Positions 32,014-40,415 of a stretch of 64,000 bases of DNA are shown piece by piece. The DNA lies in assembly GCF_024213195.1 (NCBI RefSeq), contig NZ_JANAVF010000002.1, positions 186,001 to 250,000 on the forward strand, read 5' to 3'. The position numbers and the translations under genes were made by a program. This DNA is from Streptomyces sp. TBY4 (GTDB lineage Bacteria; Actinomycetota; Actinomycetes; Streptomycetales; Streptomycetaceae). The notes beneath the pieces are model-generated. The model did no database searches. It worked only from the letters and a program-made list of their open reading frames with translations, and was not told the DNA's origin. The stretch's first letter is position 1. Every line of letters starts with the position of its first letter.

Positions 32014-33102
32014 GTGCGGGTGCTCAGCGCGGTCGCCGGGTTCCTCGTGGTCCTCGGGACCTTCGTGTCGGTCACCCAGGCCCTGGTGACGCCCCGGGCC
32101 ATGCGTTCGAAGCTGCCGCGGATCGTGCGCGTCCTGCTCCGCGCCCCGTACCAGTTCGTCGCCGACCGGATGCCCACCGAACAGCTCAAGGACCGCGTCC
32201 TGGCCCCGGCCGCCCCGGTCGCGATGCTGTTCCTGCTGGTGATCTGGCTGCTGCTGTTCCTCCTCGGCTACGGGCTCCTCGAACACGGCGTGTCCGGCAT
32301 GCCGCTCACCGTCGCCCTGCGCGAAGCGGGCTCCTCCGTCCTCACCCTCGGCTTCGCCAGCGTCGACCGCGGCCAGCTGACGGCCGTGGACTTCTGCGCT
32401 GCGGCCACCGGCCCCATCGTCATCGGCCTCCAGATCGGATACCTCCCGACCCTCTACGCCGCCTACGCCCGCCGGGAGACCGAGGTCAGCCTGCTGCGCA
32501 TCCGCGGCGGCGTACCGTCCTGGGGACCGCAGCTGCTGGCCCGCCACGCCCAGGTCGACCTGGTGGACACCCTGCCCGACCTGTTCCGCGACTGGGAGCG
32601 CTGGGCCGCGGAAGTCAGCGAGAGCCACACCAACCACCCCGGGCTGATCCACTTCCGCTCGCCGAGCTGGGAGCGGAACTGGCTGATCAGCCTGCTCGCC
32701 GTGCTGGACGCCGCCGCGCTCTACCTGGCCTTCAACCCCATGGCCCCGCAGACCCAGATGCGCGTGACCCTGCGCGCGGGCTTCAACTGCCTGCGCGACC
32801 TGGCCCACGAGGAGGGCATCGCCCACGACCCGGACCCGCTGCCGGAGGACCCGATCGAGCTGACCTACGAGGAGTTCCTCGACGGGGTCGCCCGGATGCG
32901 CGAGCGCGGGGTGACCATGGAGCGCGCGCCGGAGCAGGCTTGGCCGCACTTCCGCGGCTGGCGCGTCAACTACGAGTCGGTCGCCTACGCCCTGGCCTAC
33001 CGCATCGACGCGGTCCCCGCCCCCTGGTCCGGACCCCGCCGCCGCCGCGGCGGCCCCGTCGAGGTCCCGACCCCCGTCGACCGCAAGCCCGCGGCCGGCT
33101 AG
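32014..33102 (+). CDS. Membrane protein with ion-channel-like pore segment
   Basis: A 362-residue protein. Hydrophobic helices lie at residues about 4-25, 65-90 and 130-150. Between the last two sits EAGSSVLTLGFASVDRG, which resembles the pore helix and a degenerate selectivity filter (T-L-G-F-A in place of TVGYG) of two-TM potassium channels, followed by a helix ending in a YARRE-type basic turn. The C-terminal half is soluble and acidic, ending with Arg/Pro stretches. The channel idea is inference; the filter is not canonical. GTG start is supported by GAGGAGG. It ends 4 bp from the convergent glycosyltransferase gene. Tandem repeats precede it. Confidence 0.72.
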   Translation: MRVLSAVAGFLVVLGTFVSVTQALVTPRAMRSKLPRIVRVLLRAPYQFVADRMPTEQLKDRVLAPAAPVAMLFLLVIWLLLFLLGYGLLEHGVSGMPLTVALREAGSSVLTLGFASVDRGQLTAVDFCAAATGPIVIGLQIGYLPTLYAAYARRETEVSLLRIRGGVPSWGPQLLARHAQVDLVDTLPDLFRDWERWAAEVSESHTNHPGLIHFRSPSWERNWLISLLAVLDAAALYLAFNPMAPQTQMRVTLRAGFNCLRDLAHEEGIAHDPDPLPEDPIELTYEEFLDGVARMRERGVTMERAPEQAWPHFRGWRVNYESVAYALAYRIDAVPAPWSGPRRRRGGPVEVPTPVDRKPAAG

Positions 33103-33106
33103 GGGG

Positions 33107-34600
33107 TCAGCCGCGCCGCTCGTACACCGTCAGCCGGCGGCCGCGGACCTCGATGTCCTCCACCACGGTGAAGTCCGCCCGCAGGACGGCCGCCTTCGCC
33201 CGGTCCGCCGGGGAGCCCGAGGGTCTGGCCGCCTGCCGCGCGTCCGTGACCAGCAGGACCCGCCGCTGCTCCCGCAGCGCCGCCGAGATCCGGGCCGGGT
33301 CGGCCTCCTCGCCCTTCAGGGTCCCCGACTCCACGGGGCCGCGGGCCAGCGCGATGTCCCGCAGGCCGGCGAAGGCCCCGGGGGAGACCAGCGCGGTGTC
33401 CCGCCGGGCCGCCGGGACGAAGAGCACCGCGTCCCCGTCCCGCTTCAGCGCCGACACCTCCCCGGCCACCGCGAGGACATCGTCGACCCGGCTGGCCGGT
33501 GACCGGTCGGCCAGCGCCACCGGCAGCAGGGCCACCGCCGCGACCGCGACCACGGCCGGCACGAGCGCGCCCGACGCCCGCGGACACCGGGGCGCGAGGG
33601 CCCGTACGGCCACGCCCAGCGCCGCACCGATCAGCAGGGCCAGCCCCAGCATGGAGAACAGCACGTACCGGTCCAGGAACAGCGGCTGGACCAGCGAGGC
33701 GGCCGCCAGCCCCAGCAGGGGCACCGCCAGCAGCGGCAGGCCGACCGAGGCCGCCGTCAGCCGGGCCGGGAGACCGGCGCGCGGCCCGTTCCGGCGGTCG
33801 GCGAGCGCACACAGCGCACCGATCGCCAGCAGGACGCCCGGGCCGATCATCATGTGCCAGGTCAGCGGCGGTATCCAGGAGACCTGCCCGGACTGGGTCC
33901 GGCTGAACAGGATCAGCGGCAGCGCCCCCGCGACGGCCGCCCCGGAGGCGAGCAGCCAGGGCGCCACGACACGGCGCCCGGCCCGCGTCCACCACAGGGT
34001 GACCGCGTGGGCGGGCAGGATCAGCAGGGAGAACCAGTTCAGCAGGGCGCAGACCAGCACGAGAGCCCCGTACGCTGTCCAGCGCGCCCGGCTCCGCCGC
34101 CCGGGACCGGCTCCGCCGGAGGTGATCAGCGAGACGAGGAGCAGGGTCGACAGTCCGGCGCCGCCCGCGATCAGCGCGTACGACCGGCCCTCCTGGAGCT
34201 GGAACTGCACGGCCGGCAGCAGCCCGAGGGCCAGCCCGCCGCCCAGCCCCGCCCACGGGCCCGCCAGCCGGCGCCCGATCACCGCCACACAGCCGGCGGC
34301 GACCGCCACCGCCAGCACCGAGGGCAGGCGCAGGGTGGCCGTGCTCGCCCCGAACACCTCGAAAAGCACGTGCATGAGCAGGTAGTACAGGCCGTGGACC
34401 GCGTCCACGTTCCCGAGCAGGTGCCAGATCTCGACGGGGGAGCGCTCCGCCACCTGCCAGGTCGCCGCCTCGTCCCGCCACACGCTGTTCTGCCGGGAGA
34501 GCCCCCACACACCGAGCGCCAGGGTCCAGAGGACCGGAACCAGCCACACGGGAGACGGCCGTCGTCGGATGCCGGTGCCGGTGGATATGTGGGAAGTCAT
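33107..34600 (-). CDS. GT39-like polytopic glycosyltransferase
   Basis: A 497-residue membrane protein of the GT-C/ArnT-PMT type. The first extracytoplasmic loop has the catalytic acidic pair (VWRDEAATWQVAERS), then about ten membrane helices, with HGLYYLLMHVL and EGRSYAL as family-typical loop motifs. The C-terminal domain (about residues 400-497) is soluble and extracytoplasmic. Such enzymes use polyprenyl-phosphate sugars to modify lipids, glycans or proteins. The frame continues to a possible start at 34705. Its extra 35 residues (EPSVSSIDWWFPPEPLPEDP) look partly protein-like, so the start is uncertain. It is divergent from the GNAT-AAA+ gene. Confidence 0.85.
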   Translation of the reverse strand: MTSHISTGTGIRRRPSPVWLVPVLWTLALGVWGLSRQNSVWRDEAATWQVAERSPVEIWHLLGNVDAVHGLYYLLMHVLFEVFGASTATLRLPSVLAVAVAAGCVAVIGRRLAGPWAGLGGGLALGLLPAVQFQLQEGRSYALIAGGAGLSTLLLVSLITSGGAGPGRRSRARWTAYGALVLVCALLNWFSLLILPAHAVTLWWTRAGRRVVAPWLLASGAAVAGALPLILFSRTQSGQVSWIPPLTWHMMIGPGVLLAIGALCALADRRNGPRAGLPARLTAASVGLPLLAVPLLGLAAASLVQPLFLDRYVLFSMLGLALLIGAALGVAVRALAPRCPRASGALVPAVVAVAAVALLPVALADRSPASRVDDVLAVAGEVSALKRDGDAVLFVPAARRDTALVSPGAFAGLRDIALARGPVESGTLKGEEADPARISAALREQRRVLLVTDARQAARPSGSPADRAKAAVLRADFTVVEDIEVRGRRLTVYERRG

Positions 34601-34794
34601 GAAGGCGTACGGATCCTCGGGCAGCGGTTCGGGCGGAAACCACCAGTCTATGGACGATACGGAGGGTTCCCGGACCGGCTGTTGTGCACGACGGAGCGTG
34701 ATCAAGGGGCCCGCCCGCCCCTAGCCTCGCCGCAGGAAGGTGCGCAACCGGCACGCGGCAGGCACGCAGCAGCACGAACGAGGGGCGGTACCCG

Positions 34795-36084
34795 GTGAAC
34801 TGGCTGATCCACGACTACCGCGAGAGCGATCTCGCGGCCGTTGTCCATCTGATCGACACCACGGCCGAACTCGGCCAGGAGTCGGTCTTCTCACTCGCCG
34901 AATGCATCAGCGCCCTCACCGACCGGCAGCCCTGCGTGGTCGCCGTCCACCAGGGCGTCCCCATCGGCGCCGCCCTCGCCTGCGTCACCGGCGAACGCGC
35001 CTGGGTCATGCGCATCGCCATCGCCGCCGGCTGGCGCGGCCGGGGCCTGGCCAGCGCGCTCCTCGTGGAGCTGGAGCGCCGGCTCATCGCCGCCCGCGTC
35101 GGGCGCATCGCGTACGTCCTGCCCGAGGAGGACCTGCTCGGCGAGGGCCTGCTCAACGCCGGCTACACCCGGCAGCCCGCCGTCGCCTACTTCGAGAAGA
35201 CCGAGCCGCTGCACGGCCCGGCCGCCGGACTCCTCGACGACCTCGGCGGCCGCTTCCTGCCGAACGACCTGTGGACCAAGGTCGCCGGCATGGAGACGGA
35301 GAAGGACCTCATCGAGCGGCGCGTGGTGCTGCCCCTCGCCGAGCCCGAGCGGGCCGCCGCGCACGGGGTGCGGCCGCCGCGCGCCATCACCCTCTTCGGC
35401 CCGCCCGGCACCGGCAAGACCACCTTCGCCCGCGCCATCGCCTCCCGGCTCGGCTGGCCCTTCGTGGAGCTGCTGCCCTCCCGGCTCGCCGACGAGGGCA
35501 ACCTCGCGGCCGCGCTGCGCGACGCCTTCGCCCGCATCGCCGAACTGGAACGGGTGCTCGTCTTCATCGACGAGGTCGAGGAGATCGCGCCCGTGCGCAC
35601 CGAGCCCGCCCAGCCCGGCGGGATCCACGGGGTGACCAACGAGCTGCTCAAGCTGATACCCGGCTTCCGCGAGGGCGACGAACGGCTGCTGGTCTGCGCG
35701 ACCAACTCCATCCGCTCCCTCGACCCGGCCTTCCTGCGCCCCGGCCGCTTCGACTACCTGATCCCGATCGGCACCCCGGACGCGGGCGCCCGCGCCGCGA
35801 TCTGGGCCCGCTACACGGCCGGCCGCCCCGACGTGGACGTGGCGGCGCTGGTCGGGGCGAGCGAGCTGTTCACCCCGGCCGACATCGAGCACGCGGCGCG
35901 GATCGCGGCGCAGGTGTCCTTCGAGCGGGACCTGGAGGCGGTGGGCGCGCGCGGCGCGGCGGCGGCCCAGCTGGGCGCGAGCACGGAGGACTACCTGGCG
36001 GCGGTGGCGCAGTGCCGGCCGACGGTGACCCCGGCGATGACGGGGGAGTTCGCGGCGGACATCACCGCGCACGCGCGCTTCTGA
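34795..36084 (+). CDS. GNAT acetyltransferase fused to AAA+ ATPase
   Basis: A 429-residue two-domain protein. Residues about 3-150 are a GNAT domain, with WRGRGLASALLVELE as the acetyl-CoA loop (about 80) and LNAGYTRQP as motif B. Residues about 165-400 are an AAA+ module: Walker A GPPGTGKTTFARAIA at about 202, Walker B LVFIDEVEEIAP at about 257, sensor-1 CATNSIRSLD, and arginine finger DPAFLRPGRFDYLI. The AAA+ resembles FtsH/Cdc48-type ATPases in its second region of homology. The joining of an acetyltransferase to an unfoldase-type ATPase suggests ATP-driven access to, or release of, an acetylated target. GTG with GAGGGGCGG upstream; divergent from the GT39 gene; a hairpin follows. Confidence 0.88.
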   Translation: MNWLIHDYRESDLAAVVHLIDTTAELGQESVFSLAECISALTDRQPCVVAVHQGVPIGAALACVTGERAWVMRIAIAAGWRGRGLASALLVELERRLIAARVGRIAYVLPEEDLLGEGLLNAGYTRQPAVAYFEKTEPLHGPAAGLLDDLGGRFLPNDLWTKVAGMETEKDLIERRVVLPLAEPERAAAHGVRPPRAITLFGPPGTGKTTFARAIASRLGWPFVELLPSRLADEGNLAAALRDAFARIAELERVLVFIDEVEEIAPVRTEPAQPGGIHGVTNELLKLIPGFREGDERLLVCATNSIRSLDPAFLRPGRFDYLIPIGTPDAGARAAIWARYTAGRPDVDVAALVGASELFTPADIEHAARIAAQVSFERDLEAVGARGAAAAQLGASTEDYLAAVAQCRPTVTPAMTGEFAADITAHARF

Positions 36085-36129
36085 AGAAGGGGCGATCCGA
36101 ACGGCCCGCCACGGACGGGCAGGTGAGAT

Positions 36130-36163
36130 GGCCCGCAGCCACTCCCCAAAGCGGCTGCGGGCC
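36130..36163 (+). terminator. Hairpin terminator after the GNAT-AAA+ gene
   Basis: GGCCCGCAGCC and GGCTGCGGGCC form a perfect 11-bp stem with a 12-nt loop, 45 bp after the stop at 36084. No U-tract. Confidence 0.6.
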
Positions 36164-36195
36164 TCCCGCGCGGACTTGGCATCCGTGCGGGACAG

Positions 36196-36366
36196 CCACG
36201 TTCCGTTGGGGTGTATCGCCGGCTGGAACGTGGCAGCAAGGGTGCCGTGAGGGCCATCCCTGATGCCCTCGCCAACACATTCGAGTCAACCAGGGGCGGG
36301 GCGCTGCCGCCTCGGCCGGAAGGCCACGATCGCCCCGGCCGGAAGGACCGGTCGGCAGGGCCGGGG
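36196..36366. other. Non-coding stretch with three further hairpins
   Basis: The 319-bp gap between 36084 and 36404 has no gene I can support. Besides the terminator it holds CCACGTTCC (36196-36204) pairing with GGAACGTGG (36225-36233), GAGGGCCATC pairing with GATGCCCTC (36249-36270, one bulge), and CCCCGGCC (36333-36340) pairing with GGCCGGGG (36359-36366). The composition here is less GC-biased in part (GTGTATCGCC, AACACATTCGAG). It could be a structured RNA, an operator region or a decayed element. Confidence 0.4.
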
Positions 36367-36391
36367 CGTTGGCCGAAAGGAGGACCGGGGT

Positions 36392-36397
36392 TAGGGT
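36392..36397 (+). promoter_or_regulatory. -10 element of a leaderless promoter for the DUF6191-like gene
   Basis: TAGGGT lies 6 nt before ATG 36404. An AAGGAGG (36377-36383) is present, but 20 nt from the ATG, too far to act normally, which supports a leaderless start. Confidence 0.5.
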
Positions 36398-36403
36398 CCT
36401 GCC

Positions 36404-36721
36404 ATGGCCTTCGTCGTCTTCATGACCCTCCCCGGGCTCGCGCTGCTGCTCACGGCCATCGCCTTCCTCGACCTCACGCTGGAGCGCGCGGGCCGGGCCG
36501 GCCTGCTGCCCTGGCGCTGGAACGGCCGCAGGGGACAGATGTCCTCGACCGGCTTCGAGCAACTCCACGCCAGCTTCTCGCCGGGCAAGCAGAACGAACT
36601 CAAGGAGCGGCAGAGCGCGCTGGTCATGCGCGACGACGAGGAGGACGGCGCCCCGCCCCGCTCCCGCGTGGACCTCGACGGAGGCCTCGCGGTGATCCGG
36701 CTCCCGGCGGCCACCCCCTAG
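36404..36721 (+). CDS. DUF6191-like small membrane protein
   Basis: A 105-residue protein with one membrane helix (about residues 3-22) followed by a cytosolic tail: GLLPWRWNGRRGQMSSTGFE, LHASFSPGKQNELKERQS and the acidic DDEEDGAPP. This is the pattern of Streptomyces proteins I recall as DUF6191 (name from memory); no function is known. Its TAG stop overlaps the stop of the convergent 36718-37377 gene in a shared CTAG palindrome, so the two messages overlap at their 3' ends. Confidence 0.8.
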   Translation: MAFVVFMTLPGLALLLTAIAFLDLTLERAGRAGLLPWRWNGRRGQMSSTGFEQLHASFSPGKQNELKERQSALVMRDDEEDGAPPRSRVDLDGGLAVIRLPAATP

Positions 36722-37377
36722 GGGCGGCAGCGGTACGTGAACTCCGCCGCGGCCGTGCGCCGTACGGGGGAGACGAGTTCGAGCTCGGCCTTCGCGGGGT
36801 GGGTGCCCTTGCCCTGGAAGGTCCACAACAGGTGCAGCCGGGCCTCCTTCCGGCCGCTCGGGACGCGCTCGCTGAGCTGCTCCGAGCGCGTGCCGTCACT
36901 GCGCAGCCAGCGGTACGTGAGCACCCCCGGGCGCCCGTTGGTCCGTACGACGGCCACCACGTCGGCGGTCCCGTCGCAGCCGGGCCCCTTCGCATCGGTG
37001 GACACCACCGCGTCCCGGACCTCCAGGGCCGGGCCGAACCGCTGCCAGCCGAGGTAGCAGAGGACCCCGATCAGGACCACGGCGGCCAGGGTGTAGCGCC
37101 GCCACTCGCTCCGCCGGCGGGGGGCCGGAGCGGGGTACAGCGGGAACGGCGCGGGCAGCGCGGCCGTCACCCCCGGTCCGAAGCGCAGCACCGACCCCTC
37201 GACCCGGTCCGGCACGGCCCCGGCCGGTACGTCGAACCGGGCGGTCGGGGCCGTTTGTCCGGTGCGGGCGAGCCGTTCCGTGCGGTCCGTGTCCCCGGGC
37301 GGTCCGGAGATCCAGTGGCTGCCGAGGACGGTGGCGCTGTAGTCGTCGTCGCCCTGCGGGGCGTGGGGACCGCTCAT
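36718..37377 (-). CDS. Single-pass membrane protein coupled to Ser/Thr kinase
   Basis: A 219-residue protein. A cytosolic N-terminus of about 95 residues is followed by one membrane helix ([16 protein letters not shown]), then an extracytoplasmic domain of about 105 residues with an Ig-like strand pattern ([54 protein letters not shown]) and a Cys pair bracketing it. Its ATG overlaps the kinase stop (ATGA), so it is translationally coupled to the kinase. The ectodomain pattern resembles that at the end of the kinase, suggesting a common ligand or partner. The cytosolic part has Thr/Ser sites such as [17 protein letters not shown] that could be kinase targets. Not a known family to me. Confidence 0.8.
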   Translation of the reverse strand: MSGPHAPQGDDDYSATVLGSHWISGPPGDTDRTERLARTGQTAPTARFDVPAGAVPDRVEGSVLRFGPGVTAALPAPFPLYPAPAPRRRSEWRRYTLAAVVLIGVLCYLGWQRFGPALEVRDAVVSTDAKGPGCDGTADVVAVVRTNGRPGVLTYRWLRSDGTRSEQLSERVPSGRKEARLHLLWTFQGKGTHPAKAELELVSPVRRTAAAEFTYRCRP

Positions 37378-38999
37378 GCCGGCTTGCACCCCCGGATGTA
37401 GATGCTCTGGACGGAACTCTGGTTGGCGGCGGCCGGCTTGGTGGTGGCGCGGACGCTCCAGTAGCAGCCGGCGCCCTGCGTGAAGGCGTGCGCGAGGGTC
37501 TTCGTCTGGGTACCGGGGCTTCCGGCTCCGAACTCGATGAGCTCGCGCCCGTCGGGGACGGTCAGGGCGCCCTTGTCGTCACCGGTGAACCACTCCACGA
37601 CCAGCGTGTACGGGCCCGCGCCGTCGCTGTCGACGGAGAGGGCGGCCTCGGCGGTGCCCGGCGCGGTCTGCCGGAAGGAAAGGACGTTCACCGCGGAGAT
37701 CCTGACCGTCGGGGTCGGGGACGGGGTCGGTGTGGGGGTAGCGGTCGGGGTCCGGGTCGGCGGCCTGGTCACCGTCCAGGTCGGCTTGGGCGTCGGCGTC
37801 GGAGGGAGCAGGGTGTGGCTCGGGGCCGGGCTCGCCGAGGGCGACGGGGACGGCGCGGGTGTGGGAGAGGGGGTCGGTGACGCGGACGGGCTCGGTCCGG
37901 GCTTCGGGGTGACCGGGGCCGGGGCCGAGGCGCTCGACGTCGCGAACGCGTTCAGCGCCTTCGCGCCGCCCGGCTCCACGCCCACCGCCTGGTAGCCCAG
38001 TACGGCCACCAGCCCGAGCACGAGCGCCGCGCCCGCAGCGAGCAGCCCGCGCCCGCCCGGGGCCCAGCCCGGCGCCGGCGGCGGCAGGACCGTCGTGGCC
38101 AGCGCGGTGGTGCCGTGCGCCGGGGCGCCCGCGGAGGGGAACAGCAGGGGCAGCAGGGCCGCCAGCGCGGCCAGCTTGCGCTGTCCGCGCTCCTCCCACT
38201 GGGGCCCGTACGCCGCCAGGGCCACCGCCTCCAGTTCGGCGACGAACGCCTCGGCGTTCTCGGGCCGTTGCTCGGGAGCCTTCGCCAGTCCGCGCCGGAT
38301 CAGCGGGCGCACCGGCTCGGGTGCCTCGGTCTCCGGGACCGGGGCCTCGATGTGCTGGACCGCGAGCTCCGCGAAGTTCTGCCCGTCGTAGGGCTTGCGG
38401 CCGGTCAGGCATTCGAAGAAGGTCGCCGTCGCCGCGTACACGTCGGCCTCGGGCGACGCGGGCCGGCCCTGCCACTGCTCCGGGGCCATGTACGCGGGGG
38501 TGCCCGCCGCCCCGGGGGTCGTGCCCAGCGGTGTGGCGATGCCGAAGTCCACCAGTTTGGAGGTCCCGTTGGCGGCGACCAGGACGTTGGCCGGCTTGTA
38601 GTCCCGGTGGACCACACCGGCCCGGTGGGCGTCGGCCAGCCCCAGCAGGGAGCCCTTCAGCAGCACCAGCGCCGCTTCCGGTCCGGTCTGCCCGCACTGC
38701 CGCAGCAGGGCGTTCAGCGGGATGCCGTCCACGAGCTCCATGACGATCGCGGCGCCGCCGGGCGCCTCGACGTACTCGTACAGCCCGACCACGTAGGGGG
38801 AGCGCAGGGCGCCGAGCAGCTGGGCCTCGGCCCGGAACTCCCGTACGAAGGCCGGATTCTCCAGCATCCGGTCGTTCAGGTACTTCACGGCGACGGCCGT
38901 GCCGGTGCCCTCGTGGACCGCGAGCACCACCCGGCCGCTGGCGCCCGAACCGAGCTCGCGGACCTCCGAGTAACCGGGAACCGACCACACGCCGCTCAT
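37374..38999 (-). CDS. Transmembrane Ser/Thr protein kinase
   Basis: A 541-residue Hanks-type kinase. The Gly-rich loop is [17 protein letters not shown], the ATP lysine is in [10 protein letters not shown], the catalytic loop is [12 protein letters not shown], the DFG is VDFGIATPL, and the activation-segment end is [19 protein letters not shown] has Tyr where Val/Leu is usual. After a membrane helix (about residues 345-365), a Pro/Ser/Thr-rich linker of about 70 residues (repeats of TPTPSP) leads to a ~110-residue ectodomain with a Cys pair and strand pattern like that of the next gene's product. There are no PASTA repeats. The ATG has AAGGGGGAAGG upstream. It probably senses an extracytoplasmic signal. 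Confidence 0.92.
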   Translation of the reverse strand: MSGVWSVPGYSEVRELGSGASGRVVLAVHEGTGTAVAVKYLNDRMLENPAFVREFRAEAQLLGALRSPYVVGLYEYVEAPGGAAIVMELVDGIPLNALLRQCGQTGPEAALVLLKGSLLGLADAHRAGVVHRDYKPANVLVAANGTSKLVDFGIATPLGTTPGAAGTPAYMAPEQWQGRPASPEADVYAATATFFECLTGRKPYDGQNFAELAVQHIEAPVPETEAPEPVRPLIRRGLAKAPEQRPENAEAFVAELEAVALAAYGPQWEERGQRKLAALAALLPLLFPSAGAPAHGTTALATTVLPPPAPGWAPGGRGLLAAGAALVLGLVAVLGYQAVGVEPGGAKALNAFATSSASAPAPVTPKPGPSPSASPTPSPTPAPSPSPSASPAPSHTLLPPTPTPKPTWTVTRPPTRTPTATPTPTPSPTPTVRISAVNVLSFRQTAPGTAEAALSVDSDGAGPYTLVVEWFTGDDKGALTVPDGRELIEFGAGSPGTQTKTLAHAFTQGAGCYWSVRATTKPAAANQSSVQSIYIRGCKPA

Positions 39000-39110
39000 G
39001 CCTTCCCCCTTGCCGTGGCGTGACCGCACCCTGGAGCCGGTCCTTCCAGGGACCGGCCACCACCTGGGACACATTTCCGCCACGGCCGGTTCCCGGCCGG
39101 GGAGGCCGTC

Positions 39111-40367
39111 TCAGGCCGCGGCGGCCCGCGCCCCGATCATGGCGTGCAGCCGGTCGGCCGCCGCCCGCCCGAACTCCGGATCGTTGATGTGGGTGTCGTA
39201 GTCGTGGATCCGGGCGGCGCTGCCCCGCAGCCCCTCGCGCAGCGCCGCGAACAGCGCCCCGTCGGCGTCGGGATCGTGGTAGGGCCCGCCGGGGGCGCCG
39301 AGCGTGGACAGTCCGCGCAGGGGCAGGCAGAGGGCCGTGGGGCCGGTGGCCGCACGGAGTTTGGCGGCGACCCTGCGGCCGAGCTCGGCGCATTCGGCGC
39401 CGGTCGTGCGGATCACCGTGATCGAGGGGTTGTGGACGTGGATCCGGCGGTGGCGGACCCGTTCGGGCAGGCTCTCCAGCGGGCCGAACTTCACCATGTC
39501 CAGCGCCCCCAGGCTCACCACCTGCGGGATCCCGGCCCGCCCGGCGGCGCTGAGCCGGTCGGGCCCGGCGGTCAGGATGCCGCCGCACAGGTCGTCGGCG
39601 AGCTCGCTGAGGGTGAGGTCGAGGACGCCGGCGAAGATCCCCTGGCCAGCCAGGGTCTCCAGGGTCCGGCCGCCGGTCCCGCTGACGTGGAAGACCAGTA
39701 CCTCGTAGCCCAGTTCGGTCAGGCGCTCCCGGGCCGCGTCCACGCCGGTCGTGGTCACGCCCGCCATGCTCGCCGCGATCAGCGGCCGGGGCCCCGAGCC
39801 CAGCGGGGCCGGCCGGCGCAGCTCCAGGGCGGAGCGCGCGTAGGCCCCGGCCATCCCGGTCACCGCCGCGACGGCGTTGGCGAGGACCGGCCCGGAGACG
39901 CTGTTGATCCCCGCGATGTCCACGACGCTGTACATCATCGTGATGTCCGCCGATCCGACGTACGGGGCCGTGTCCCCGGACGCCATCGAGGAGACCATCA
40001 CCTTCGGCACGCCGAGCGGCAGGGCGCGCATCGCCCGAGTGGCGATGGAGGTCCCGCCGCTGCCCCCGATCGCGAGGACCCCGTGCAGCCGTCCTTCGGC
40101 GTGCAGGCGTAAGAGGACGGCTTCCGCGCCCCGGGCCATGGCGGTCACGGCCGCGCCCCGGTCGGCGGCCGCGCGCAGTGCGGACAGTTCCGTTCCCGCG
40201 GCCCGCGCCACCGCTTCGCGCGGTACGTCGGCGGGCACGAGGGGCTCGTTCATGATTCCTGTGTCGACCGTGATCACTTCGACGCCGGTGCGCAGCAGCC
40301 TCTCGCGCAGCCAGCCGTACTCCACACCCTTGGTGTCCAGGGTTCCCACCAGCACGACGTTCGTCAT
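39111..40367 (-). CDS. Tm-1-like ATP-binding domain protein (UPF0261); contains a TTA codon
   Basis: A 418-residue protein of the Tm-1/UPF0261 family. The N-terminal domain begins VVLVGTLDTKGVEYGWLRER, and LAIGGSGGTSIATRAMRALP is the nucleotide-binding loop. The C-terminal TIM-barrel-like domain has FHVSGTGGRTLETLA and HNPSITVIRT. Plant Tm-1 binds viral helicase; the bacterial function is unsettled, though a link to small-molecule or stress metabolism has been proposed. The codon at 40110-40112 is TTA, so translation should depend on bldA. ATG 40367 lacks a clear ribosome site; ATG 40382 upstream is an alternative. It follows the Nudix gene by 48 bp on the same strand. Confidence 0.9.
   Translation of the reverse strand: MTNVVLVGTLDTKGVEYGWLRERLLRTGVEVITVDTGIMNEPLVPADVPREAVARAAGTELSALRAAADRGAAVTAMARGAEAVLLRLHAEGRLHGVLAIGGSGGTSIATRAMRALPLGVPKVMVSSMASGDTAPYVGSADITMMYSVVDIAGINSVSGPVLANAVAAVTGMAGAYARSALELRRPAPLGSGPRPLIAASMAGVTTTGVDAARERLTELGYEVLVFHVSGTGGRTLETLAGQGIFAGVLDLTLSELADDLCGGILTAGPDRLSAAGRAGIPQVVSLGALDMVKFGPLESLPERVRHRRIHVHNPSITVIRTTGAECAELGRRVAAKLRAATGPTALCLPLRGLSTLGAPGGPYHDPDADGALFAALREGLRGSAARIHDYDTHINDPEFGRAAADRLHAMIGARAAAA
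40110..40112 (-). other. In-frame TTA (bldA-dependent) leucine codon
   Basis: In the 39111-40367 gene the Leu codon in the AVLLRLHAEG stretch is TTA, in register with the stop codon. It is the second of only two in-frame TTA codons I found in the window. Confidence 0.85.
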
Positions 40368-40415
40368 ATGTGCAATGTCCATGCAGGTGCGGTTTGTTGG
40401 CAAGTAAAGGGCAGG

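Noticed and set aside
36270-36300. Possible tRNA T-arm (ATTCGAGTC)
   Set aside because: Flanking bases do not form a 5-bp T-stem and no acceptor or anticodon stem could be found.
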